A stretch of DNA of 17,110 bases from an uncultured Methanomethylovorans sp. (GTDB taxonomy: Archaea; Halobacteriota; Methanosarcinia; Methanosarcinales; Methanosarcinaceae), in contig CALBTS010000992.1 of assembly GCA_937968035.1 (NCBI GenBank), forward strand, positions 1 to 17,110, read 5' to 3'. Made by a program: the position numbers and the translations under genes. This document shows, one piece after another, positions 1 to 5,438 of this stretch. The stretch's first letter is position 1; each line of letters starts with the position of its first letter. The notes below the pieces were generated by a model, which saw only the letters and a list, made by a program, of their open reading frames with translations, was not told the DNA's origin and ran no database searches.

Positions 1-55
1 TAACTCCAAAAGTTTATATGTTTATTTTATCTAAACTATTATTCTAATTATTTGT
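1..55. repeat. Terminal direct repeat, left copy (assembly overlap of a circle)
   Basis: These 55 bases recur without mismatch at 17056-17110, the last bases of the window. An exact repeat at both ends of a contig is the usual sign that a circular molecule was assembled as a line, and 55 is a common assembly word length. A real terminal repeat of a linear genome is possible, but inverted termini or longer repeats would be more usual there. The unique circle would be 17,055 bp. Confidence 0.9.
8..24 (+). promoter_or_regulatory. Possible promoter reading into the non-coding region
   Basis: AAAAGTTTATATG (8-20) has an A-rich stretch followed by a TTTATAT core, like an archaeal BRE/TATA pair. 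It would start transcription at about 42-48, rightwards into the hairpin-rich stretch 80-836, where there is no gene. It is present again at 17063-17079 because of the terminal overlap. If used, its product would be a structured non-coding RNA or a long leader. The evidence is sequence resemblance only, and in AT-rich DNA such matches occur by chance. Confidence 0.3.
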
Positions 56-79
56 TGTCATTTTTTATATTTTAATGAA

Positions 80-100
80 AGGCGGGGCCCGTCCCCGCCT
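80..100. repeat. GC-rich perfect hairpin
   Basis: AGGCGGGG (80-87) and CCCCGCCT (93-100) form a perfect 8-bp stem with a 5-base loop (CCCGT). It lies about 40 bases downstream of the possible promoter at 8-24. It could be a cruciform or nick-site hairpin of an origin, or a stable stem at the 5' end of an RNA. There is no T-run directly after it, so a bacterial-type terminator is unlikely. Confidence 0.7.
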
Positions 101-289
101 CCCTTGTTTTAAACATTTGTTCATCTTTGTGATTTAGATCTCTTAGTTTCATTCTAAGGCCTGCATAATTTGCCTTTACAAATGTCCATTTCACAAAGTA
201 AAATTATTGCAATAACAAAACTCCCGATAGGGATATTTAAATTTAATTGCAACTAATTTTACTGAACTAAAAGCCATAATCCTTTATTA

Positions 290-316
290 CCCCTAGGTGG
301 GGTGGCCAGCCACCCC
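290..316. repeat. Overlapping GC-rich inverted repeats
   Basis: GGGGTGGC (299-306) and GCCACCCC (309-316) pair perfectly over 8 bp around a 2-base loop. An alternative stem, CCCC (290-293) with GGGG (299-302) around TAGGT, uses the same G-run, so the two structures exclude each other. The surroundings are AT-rich, which makes this block stand out. A role in the origin or as a switchable RNA structure is possible. Confidence 0.65.
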
Positions 317-345
317 TAATATATTGGGCATTGAGTACTTAAAAC

Positions 346-414
346 AAAAATCGGCGCAGTAAGAAAGGGTAGCTTGTCCTACCCTTTCGTTAAAAATATA
401 TTAAGCCGATTTTT
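346..414. repeat. Nested double hairpin (two stacked 10-bp stems)
   Basis: The outer stem pairs AAAAATCGGC (346-355) with GCCGATTTTT (405-414). The inner stem pairs GAAAGGGTAG (363-372) with CTACCCTTTC (379-388) around CTTGTC. Both stems are perfect over 10 bp, and the inner one can be lengthened by TAA/TTA with one bulged base. Two nested perfect stems by chance are very unlikely. The structure ends in TTTTT on the plus strand, so it could be the 3' end of a small RNA, or an origin hairpin. Confidence 0.75.
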
Positions 415-420
415 ACCGCT

Positions 421-449
421 TGCCTTTGGATAACGGAAACTCGTTTGCC
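421..449 (+). repeat. Imperfect direct repeat, copy A
   Basis: The pattern is TGCCTTTGGATAACGG, then AAACT, then CGTTTGCC. It matches 743-770 in almost every position except the short middle. AACG and CGTT within it can pair as a small hairpin, as they can in the other copy. Two copies about 320 bp apart in the putative origin region could be binding sites for a replication protein. Confidence 0.55.
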
Positions 450-617
450 TTAACTGGTCTTTTGAGTCCTGAAAATATTCTGTCAAAAAAGTTGTTCTTG
501 AAAAAGCTCTAGAAAAGTTGAAGCAAATTGACCCAAAAAAAGGGAGGAGATGATTAGAGGATTCCTAATTTAGCTAGAAAGCCGGGGAGGGCAGCGTAAC
601 GTCCGTTAAATTGGAAT

Positions 618-643
618 GGGGCTGGTGGGGATTTGGGATCGGG
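618..643 (+). other. G-quadruplex candidate
   Basis: Four G-runs (GGGG 618-621, GGGG 627-630, GGG 635-637, GGG 641-643) are separated by loops of 5, 4 and 3 bases. This meets the usual G3+N1-7 pattern. It stands immediately upstream of the 646-684 hairpin in a genome that is otherwise AT-rich. A second G-rich run lies at 726-736. G-quadruplexes are known near origins and promoters of some replicons; its role here is inference. Confidence 0.55.
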
Positions 644-645
644 AG

Positions 646-684
646 CGTAATCTCTTTTTTTTTATTTTATAACTAGAGATTACG
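646..684. repeat. Perfect inverted repeat with AT-rich loop
   Basis: CGTAATCTCT (646-655) and AGAGATTACG (675-684) are perfect reverse complements. The 19-base loop is entirely A/T apart from one C and begins with a run of T. The form (10-bp stem, easily melted loop) suits either a DNA-unwinding/cruciform element of the origin or a T-rich terminator structure. Confidence 0.7.
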
Positions 685-742
685 AAAAAAACCTCTAATA
701 CCTCTCTTTTAATCGGTCATCTTTAGGGTGGGGGGGCCTCAT

Positions 743-770
743 TGGCCTTTGGACAACGGCCCCGTTTGGC
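743..770 (+). repeat. Imperfect direct repeat, copy B
   Basis: TGGCCTTTGGACAACGG, then CC, then CCGTTTGGC. It is the partner of 421-449. AACGG and CCGTT form a perfect 5-bp stem around CC, and the outer GCC/GGC ends can also pair, so this copy folds better than copy A. Confidence 0.55.
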
Positions 771-836
771 TGGGAAAAAGCGTTAGCTTTTGTGTGTTTT
801 TGCCCTTTCTTTCTTGAAAGTGTAGTTTTTAATAGA

Positions 837-865
837 AAAACTATATAAAGGTATAGTTTTATTAT
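837..865 (+). promoter_or_regulatory. TATA promoter inside a palindromic operator (first operon)
   Basis: AAAACTATA (837-845) and TATAGTTTT (852-860) are a perfect 9-bp inverted repeat around TAAAGG, with the TATA box CTATATAAA in the left half. The full 29-bp block 837-865 is identical to 13189-13217 upstream of the replication operon. A dyad covering the TATA box is a classic layout for a repressor that blocks TBP. The expected transcript starts near 870, leaving an 80-base leader before 954. The likely binder is the winged-helix protein at 12631-13059 (inference). Confidence 0.8.
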
Positions 866-874
866 CAATACTGT

Positions 875-920
875 ACTAAAGGAGATTACTTCTCTACACC
901 TTTAGGAAACCTCCTTTAGT
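875..920 (+). promoter_or_regulatory. Leader hairpin upstream of the first gene
   Basis: ACTAAAGGAG (875-884) pairs perfectly with CTCCTTTAGT (911-920). It lies between the predicted transcription start and the first ribosome binding site at 944-948. Together with similar GGAG/CTCC stems at 1491-1543 and 7503-7523 it may be a repeated RNA control element (stability, processing or attenuation). It could also be a second operator. Confidence 0.55.
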
Positions 921-953
921 GCCTTGAAAATATGCACAAATTAGGTGAAATAC

Positions 954-1496
954 ATGGGTTCAATACCAAAAAATGTGGAGATACCCCTTGCGGATGTTTC
1001 CTTTAAGAAGGCCAATTACGGCTCAAAAACTTTGGATAGAAAAGAAATTTTTCTGAAAAATCTTGGAATCTATTCTGTCGCCACTTCGATTGGTGACGGT
1101 GAGTCCTATGTCAAGAATACAGACCTTGACTTTGTGATCCTCAAAGGATTTTTAGTTGACGATAAAGGCGTCCAGCTCAAGAGGGATGGAAAACCTGTCT
1201 ATATTGACATAAAGTTCAAGGACAATTCTGTTAAAGGTGGTCAGCCTTTTGACCTTTCTACCTTTCCAATAATTCAGGAGATAGCCAATGAGGTCCAGAA
1301 CAATGGAAAACTCTATATCGTTGACGTTCCAGCCTTTTTCACAAAGGTCGAAAAGACCCTTGAGGACAATACAAAGAGGCTTTACGACAATTACTACATA
1401 AATCCAAAGACCTTTGAAGATTCAAGATTTAAGAAAATCGGGCTTAAGGAGAAGATCAATCCGACTGAATCTAAAGCCCAGGGCCCTTCTAACTAG
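954..1496 (+). CDS. Conserved-looking hypothetical protein, first gene of the plus-strand operon
   Basis: I do not recognise this 180-residue protein. It is soluble, mixed alpha/beta, without signal peptide or membrane segment, rich in Lys and Asp, and begins MGSIPKNVEIP. ATG at 954 is preferred to an in-frame GTG at 945, because AGGTGA (943-948) is then correctly placed as a ribosome binding site. It follows a strong palindromic promoter and a leader hairpin, so it is probably made early and in quantity. Beta-rich stretches near residues 45-95 and a charged C-terminal tail would fit a small nucleic-acid-binding protein such as an OB-fold single-strand binder, which a rolling-circle replicon would need. 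That is a guess from context only. Confidence 0.75.
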   Translation: MGSIPKNVEIPLADVSFKKANYGSKTLDRKEIFLKNLGIYSVATSIGDGESYVKNTDLDFVILKGFLVDDKGVQLKRDGKPVYIDIKFKDNSVKGGQPFDLSTFPIIQEIANEVQNNGKLYIVDVPAFFTKVEKTLEDNTKRLYDNYYINPKTFEDSRFKKIGLKEKINPTESKAQGPSN

Positions 1497-1543
1497 GAGG
1501 GATTTTTATTTCTATTTTTTCTCCCTCAAAGGAGCTCCTAGTT
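1491..1543 (+). promoter_or_regulatory. Intergenic hairpin with two competing stems
   Basis: AACTAGGAG (1491-1499) pairs perfectly with CTCCTAGTT (1535-1543), placing the ribosome binding site AAAGGAG (1528-1534) in the loop and ending just before the ATG at 1544. A second stem, GAGGGA (1497-1502) with TCCCTC (1522-1527) around a T-rich loop, uses overlapping bases, so the two are mutually exclusive. The stop codon of the upstream gene lies within the left arm. This looks like control of termination or of translation of the next gene. Confidence 0.5.
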
Positions 1544-1726
1544 ATGGAGTCTCCTTCTGGCCACAAGCTCTCAATCCGAAAGGATAAGGAGAGGCCTAAT
1601 ATAATCCACGTTCGATTTATCTATTCTGACAATACCGATATCAACATCTGTGATATAGAGGCCTTCTTTGCCAAGAAGGGATTCAAGTCAAAGAAGTATT
1701 CTGGTGATTTCCATGAGCTCTCTTGA
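1544..1726 (+). CDS. Small hypothetical protein (60 aa)
   Basis: This is an unrecognised 60-residue basic protein without membrane segments. The ATG follows an AAAGGAG site (1528-1534), and the gene lies directly after the competing hairpins at 1491-1543. Its centre (IIHVRFIYSD) looks like beta strands, and the C-terminal part (FFAKKGFKSKKY) is basic and helical. It overlaps the next gene by 14 bases, which supports both being read as one operon. No function can be assigned. Confidence 0.6.
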   Translation: MESPSGHKLSIRKDKERPNIIHVRFIYSDNTDINICDIEAFFAKKGFKSKKYSGDFHELS

Positions 1727-1937
1727 TATTTTCTGCTCCTCAATAGATCCTGATAAGAACCGTCACTTTTACAATCCGAAAGAGTACCAGAGAAAGCAGT
1801 ACCTTACTGAAAAGGCACTCTTTCACCTTCAGTGCCTAGAAGAGATAAACGATGAGATTGACGACATAGTTAAGCAGGCCTGCTTGAGGAACAAGGAGCT
1901 TTACAGGAGGGCTCATGATGTTAAGGACTGCCTATAG
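1713..1937 (+). CDS. Small helical hypothetical protein (74 aa)
   Basis: Unrecognised. The start at 1713 is preferred over an open frame reaching back to 1668, because GGTGA (1703-1707) is correctly placed before this ATG, and a small overlap with the upstream stop (1724-1726) is normal here. The protein is strongly charged and helical after residue 20, with three cysteines too scattered for an obvious zinc site. It overlaps the next gene by 23 bases. It may form a short coiled coil around residues 35-70. Confidence 0.6.
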   Translation: MSSLDIFCSSIDPDKNRHFYNPKEYQRKQYLTEKALFHLQCLEEINDEIDDIVKQACLRNKELYRRAHDVKDCL

Positions 1938-2175
1938 CGACTTTAAGGACTTTGAGCTGTCAAATAGGCTTTCTTTGAGGGAGTACCAGATTAAGGCCAA
2001 TAAGGAGATGCTTGAAAGGGATATACCTATATCCCTCAGGAATGACCTATCCCTTGAAAATGCCCTGATAAAAAAAGACTTTGACATGTTGCATCTTGAA
2101 TCAAATCAGAGGTTTAGAAAGGGCGCTTCTTCAATGCTTTCTCAATCTACTTTAGAAATTGAAGCGGAGGGGTAA
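1915..2175 (+). CDS. Small helical hypothetical protein (86 aa)
   Basis: Unrecognised, soluble, charged and mostly helical, with an acidic end. Two ATG codons stand in a row (1915 and 1918); the AGGAGGG site upstream (1906-1912) fits the second slightly better. It overlaps the preceding gene and is followed two bases later by the next ATG, so it belongs to the same transcript. There is no signal peptide or membrane segment. Confidence 0.6.
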   Translation: MMLRTAYSDFKDFELSNRLSLREYQIKANKEMLERDIPISLRNDLSLENALIKKDFDMLHLESNQRFRKGASSMLSQSTLEIEAEG

Positions 2176-2177
2176 AG

Positions 2178-2336
2178 ATGAGAGTTGTACCTATTTTCAA
2201 AAGAGTACTTTGTCCTAAAGATGGCCTAGATATTTCTTTTGATTTATGCCGTCTTTGTTCCTTTCATTGTTCTACTTGTAGATTTAGTGGTACTAATTTT
2301 GTTCGTTGTTCTTTTGAGGAAGAAGGGGGCCTCTAG
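2178..2336 (+). CDS. Small cysteine-rich protein, putative zinc-binding (52 aa)
   Basis: ATG at 2178 lies 6 bases after GGAGGGG, and the TAG at 2334-2336 touches the next ATG at 2337. The protein has six cysteines in 52 residues, including CRLCSFHCSTC followed eight residues later by another Cys. That spacing suggests one zinc site. Such mini zinc fingers are frequent in archaeal viruses, where they act as DNA- or protein-binding regulators. Codons here end mostly in T, in contrast with the preceding genes. It resembles in type, but not clearly in sequence, the small Cys proteins at 15666 and 15830. Confidence 0.6.
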   Translation: MRVVPIFKRVLCPKDGLDISFDLCRLCSFHCSTCRFSGTNFVRCSFEEEGGL

Positions 2337-2633
2337 ATGTCCTTAAACTATCTCCTTCGAATCTCCCAATACTACTCCCCTTTGATTGGAGCTCCTAAAG
2401 TTCCTTTGCCCAAATATCAAGTTTACTTTTACATTTCAAGGAAAAAAGAGTTCTTCTCTGATCAGACTCCTGAAGGCTTGGCCTCCTTGGTCAAAAAGTG
2501 CAATAAACTTTTGTCCAATGTCAAAGGCCCTGTTAAATTCCAATCTGACTTTCTTTATCTTCATTATGAGAAAGGCTCTTTGACTTATTCGAATCAAAGT
2601 TCTTTGCTTAGCTTTATGGAGGGTCCAAAATGA
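2337..2633 (+). CDS. Hypothetical protein (98 aa)
   Basis: Unrecognised 98-residue basic soluble protein. It starts directly after the stop of the cysteine-rich gene and ends in an ATGA overlap with the next gene (2630-2633), so translation is probably coupled. It has a Tyr/Ser-rich N-terminal part, a beta-like stretch (KYQVYFYISR) and a helix around residues 45-60. No cysteines are arranged as a motif and there is no membrane segment. It may act with the zinc-finger-like neighbour, but nothing in the sequence identifies a role. Confidence 0.6.
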   Translation: MSLNYLLRISQYYSPLIGAPKVPLPKYQVYFYISRKKEFFSDQTPEGLASLVKKCNKLLSNVKGPVKFQSDFLYLHYEKGSLTYSNQSSLLSFMEGPK

Positions 2634-2785
2634 ACCCTACAGTTTTAGAGCTTGAAGATAATCTTTACGCTATTGATTCAAAGCTTTCTGAGCTTCGCTC
2701 ACGTATTAATACTTTGCTAAAAGAGTATGATTCTCTTTATAGGGAAAGATTTTCATTAAAGATACAGTTGGAGCTGATAAAATGA
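2630..2785 (+). CDS. Short coiled-coil protein (51 aa)
   Basis: ATG at 2630 overlaps the upstream stop (ATGA), and the TGA at 2783-2785 overlaps the next ATG at 2782. Both junctions are typical of coupled translation, which is why I accept so short a frame. Almost the whole product (LELEDNLYAIDSKLSELRS and on) is a leucine heptad helix, so it should form a coiled coil. Its size and pattern recall the 50-residue protein at 15511. The function is unknown; an adaptor or oligomerisation role is conceivable. Confidence 0.6.
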   Translation: MNPTVLELEDNLYAIDSKLSELRSRINTLLKEYDSLYRERFSLKIQLELIK

Positions 2786-4278
2786 AGCTCCTTTCCTTTC
2801 TTCTCGTTTTCCTTGCAGTTTCTAGCTTTGTTCCTGTGGTGGCTAGTGCTCCTGACTATGTTATTTTTAATGACTGGATAGAGCCTGGCAATTTCATAAC
2901 ATTCAATCAGTATAGGTTGAGGCTTGTTGAGATAATTCCAGCCGAAAAGGAGGCCAATATGTCTGTCACTATTGAGCTATCTGAGGATCAGGGCCAGGGG
3001 AATTGGAAAAGGCTCATGTATGATATCTTGAAATATGAGGAGACCGTTACCCCTCATGAGGACATTAAGATTCAGTTTAATTCTGTTTATGCCTCTTCTA
3101 ATCTGAAGATGGCTAAAATTTCTGTATGGTATAAGAATGAGGATCAGTATGTTTCAAAGAGCTGGGATGACATCTCTGATACTGTAAATCAAGATGAGCT
3201 CTCCCTTCTTAGGAGTAGCGGCACCGCAGGGGTGATTATGTTTACTGGTGGTACCCAGCAGGATGAGACCCTCATTTTGAAGAATTACGGCTCAAAACAG
3301 GTGAACAATTTAGTCGTCACATTTTCATTTTCTGATGATGAGTCCTATTCTGATGATTTCACCTGCATTCTCCCCAAGACTTTCATAGGCGCTGGGGAAT
3401 CCATCAATATCATTTTGTCCTATATTCCGTCCAAAATACCTCCAAACCAGATCAGGGGAAGGATTAGGGTTGGTAATTCCGTTATGCCCTCGGAGCTTCC
3501 GATTTACATAAATCCTTCCTCTGGTCAAACAAATACGGGAGGTACCAATCCATTTGGCTCCAATCCTTTTGGCGGAGGAACACAACAGACTCAAAGCTTC
3601 ATGTACTACAAGATGACAAAGGCATCCGCTTCATCTGTCACAGTTGACCAGGGGGAAAGGCTTCTTTACTATACTTATACTCCTGTCAACTTCACCTTTT
3701 CAGGTGTCGGCCTAAAGTCCTCTATGGGTGTTGACGATCAGGGAAAGACCATTTATTATGTTGAGATACCGACAACTAACAAGGGCACCTACTCAGTTGG
3801 TGTTGGCTCACAGAGCTTTAATGTTGTCGTGGGCGATACCGCGCCGCAGTATGAGAAAGGCCTTTATATTGAGGTCTCTCCTGAGAAGGACGTTTACAAG
3901 GCGGGGGATAGGATTACAGTTAAGCTAAAGACAACTGACGGGCTCCTGATTGAGGATACCACTATCAGGGTAGAGATTGGCGACATGAGCTATAACAAGA
4001 AGAGCGGCTCTATTGTGGTAGTTCCTGACCTCGATGAATCCGATGTTTTTACCATCGAGATGTCTGCAAATTACCCCAACTATGGCTCTGCTGACTACTC
4101 CATTGATGTCGACAATAAGATGAGCCCGATAGTTGCCCTTTCAATACTTGCCGGGATGATTGGAGTTCCCATTATCATAATTGGGGGGATTATCTTTCTC
4201 CTTCGCTCCAGGAAGAATGCAGTATCTGCCGGCCCTAATTTGGACGTGCTTCAAAACAATATAGGTAAGCTTGGATAG
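2782..4278 (+). CDS. Secreted, C-terminally anchored surface protein; spike candidate
   Basis: This 498-residue protein has a clear signal peptide (KLLSFLLVFLAVSSFVPVVASA, cut near residue 23) and a membrane helix near residues 450-475 followed by RSRK, so it is exported and anchored by its C-terminus (type I). The ectodomain is beta-rich. A first part resembles Ig-like/CARDB repeats (LILKNYGSKQVNNLVVTFSF is typical), then comes a Gly/Asn/Thr/Gln linker with NPFG repeats near residues 247-270, then a second beta region near 270-445. It opens the block that leads to the ATPase. This architecture suits a virion spike or other envelope protein, as in pleomorphic archaeal viruses. I see no direct homology that proves it. 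Confidence 0.7.
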   Translation: MKLLSFLLVFLAVSSFVPVVASAPDYVIFNDWIEPGNFITFNQYRLRLVEIIPAEKEANMSVTIELSEDQGQGNWKRLMYDILKYEETVTPHEDIKIQFNSVYASSNLKMAKISVWYKNEDQYVSKSWDDISDTVNQDELSLLRSSGTAGVIMFTGGTQQDETLILKNYGSKQVNNLVVTFSFSDDESYSDDFTCILPKTFIGAGESINIILSYIPSKIPPNQIRGRIRVGNSVMPSELPIYINPSSGQTNTGGTNPFGSNPFGGGTQQTQSFMYYKMTKASASSVTVDQGERLLYYTYTPVNFTFSGVGLKSSMGVDDQGKTIYYVEIPTTNKGTYSVGVGSQSFNVVVGDTAPQYEKGLYIEVSPEKDVYKAGDRITVKLKTTDGLLIEDTTIRVEIGDMSYNKKSGSIVVVPDLDESDVFTIEMSANYPNYGSADYSIDVDNKMSPIVALSILAGMIGVPIIIIGGIIFLLRSRKNAVSAGPNLDVLQNNIGKLG

Positions 4279-4279
4279 C

Positions 4280-5008
4280 ATGTATCATTATCTTATGACC
4301 TCTGAGCACAGGAGCTATGCCTTGGGCATTCCTGTGACATCTCCTTTTTCCATAGCCATTAATGGGAAGTTTGTCAATCTACAGATGTTTTACTATTTTC
4401 CCCCTGATAGGAGCCCTTTCTTCTTGAAGAAGATGTATGATCTTTTCTTTAAGCGTGGCAGAATGTATTATGTCTGCTATGTTACCGATGTGCCCCCCAT
4501 GAGCTGGGGGAACGAGAGCATTATGATCCTTGCAGACTTTGTTGGGGAGACAAATCCCTTTAATCCTACGCTCTTTATGGTGCCCCTGAACATGCGATTC
4601 ATATATGTCCAGAGGTGGGCTATTTCTGATCTAAATGAGTTTGTGAGGGACAACAGGGATGCTGACGGGAAGATTGTTAACTATGTTGAGTTTGTCAACA
4701 GGTCAAAGGCCCTTCGTGGCATGACGTTTCTACATGATAAGTTTTTGGAGGCCTTAAGGAGTGCCATACCTGAAGCTGTTGTAAGCCGGCAGATGGAGGA
4801 GATTTCAGAGATATTTGAGGAGGCTCAGAAGATTAAGACCTTGACCGATATAACAAAACTGGAGGTTGATTTGATTGATGAAGTACCAGGCGGTAATGGA
4901 AGCCAGGGAGAGAATGGAAAAGACGCTCTTTCAGATAATGCTCTTCAAGGCGGAGCAAAAGAGGATAAGAATACTCTCAAAGAAAATGGTAACGATAAAT
5001 CAGCATGA
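4280..5008 (+). CDS. Soluble protein upstream of the ATPase, with low-complexity acidic tail
   Basis: Unrecognised, 242 residues from ATG 4280; a TTG at 4271 in frame is an alternative start. There is no signal peptide or membrane helix. Residues 1-190 look folded, with aromatic-rich strands (MFYYFPPDRSPFF, MYYVCYVTDVPP) and a helical part from about 120. The last 40 residues are Gly/Asn/Glu/Lys-rich and disordered. The final 131 bases also encode the N-terminus of the next protein in another frame. Its position between a spike candidate and an ATPase suggests a cytoplasmic assembly or minor virion protein (inference). Confidence 0.7.
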   Translation: MYHYLMTSEHRSYALGIPVTSPFSIAINGKFVNLQMFYYFPPDRSPFFLKKMYDLFFKRGRMYYVCYVTDVPPMSWGNESIMILADFVGETNPFNPTLFMVPLNMRFIYVQRWAISDLNEFVRDNRDADGKIVNYVEFVNRSKALRGMTFLHDKFLEALRSAIPEAVVSRQMEEISEIFEEAQKIKTLTDITKLEVDLIDEVPGGNGSQGENGKDALSDNALQGGAKEDKNTLKENGNDKSA

Positions 5009-5438
5009 CGATTTAATTGACAGGAAGATACGAAACTATATGTATATTGTTCTATCCCCTGCGGAGTTCCTTTATTTGGAAAAGCTGCTTGGCGACCTTT
5101 CATCTGAAGTTGGTGTATTTGAGGGATTCTTCACAAATTACATTGAGCATGGCCTATGTCTTGACAGGGCTAGTGAGCTCCGCTCCATATTGAATAGATT
5201 TTCCATCTTTACCTCTAATTGTGTTTTATACACCAAAAAGGAGGTCTTTGGGCATGCCTTGAACATCCGTAACTTTTACATCCTTTGCTCTGAGCTCTCG
5301 CAGTCCGTCAATCACCTTACGGGAAGCCTCATGTCCTTCATGAGCTATCTTGAGGATCTTGAGAGGGACATAGAGGACAATCCTGATGATTCCATTGTTT
5401 TGGGAAGTGAGACTTATGGTGCCCTTGCGAAAGCTTAA
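4878..5438 (+). CDS. Helical protein overlapping its upstream neighbour
   Basis: Unrecognised, 186 residues, almost all helical, with no membrane segment. ATG 4878 is chosen because GGAGGT (4861-4866) stands 11 bases upstream; ATG at 4896 or 4986 would also be possible. With 4878 the gene overlaps the previous one by 131 bases, and its basic N-terminus (ARERMEKTLFQIM, then KRIRILSKKM) is read from the DNA encoding the neighbour's disordered tail. From residue 38 on there are long amphipathic helices and an acidic end. Its end overlaps the ATPase start by 23 bases, so these three genes are probably translated together and may act together. Confidence 0.65.
   Translation: MKYQAVMEARERMEKTLFQIMLFKAEQKRIRILSKKMVTINQHDDLIDRKIRNYMYIVLSPAEFLYLEKLLGDLSSEVGVFEGFFTNYIEHGLCLDRASELRSILNRFSIFTSNCVLYTKKEVFGHALNIRNFYILCSELSQSVNHLTGSLMSFMSYLEDLERDIEDNPDDSIVLGSETYGALAKA

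Larger units (their letters stand above)
56..836. other. Non-coding, hairpin-rich region; candidate replication origin
   Basis: This is the only long gene-free stretch of the circle (17002-17055 plus 1-953). It contains short GC-rich islands in AT-rich DNA: hairpins at 80-100, 290-316, 346-414 and 646-684, a G-quadruplex motif at 618-643 and two imperfect direct repeats at 421-449 and 743-770. Clustered inverted repeats and direct repeats in the sole large intergenic region are typical of plasmid and viral origins. If the protein at 13656 is a rolling-circle initiator, its nick site would be sought in one of these hairpins. I cannot identify a nick site by eye. Confidence 0.55.

Noticed and set aside
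473..553. A coding-looking tail (LEKALEKLKQIDPKKGRR) ending in TGA, and a mini-frame at 550 after GGGAGG
   Set aside because: There is no start codon for the tail, and it is only 26 codons; the mini-frame has 7 codons. It may be a remnant of a lost gene, but the evidence is too slight to annotate.
56..836. CRISPR array in the repeat-rich region
   Set aside because: The repeats are single hairpins and one pair of imperfect direct repeats; there is no series of equal repeats and spacers.
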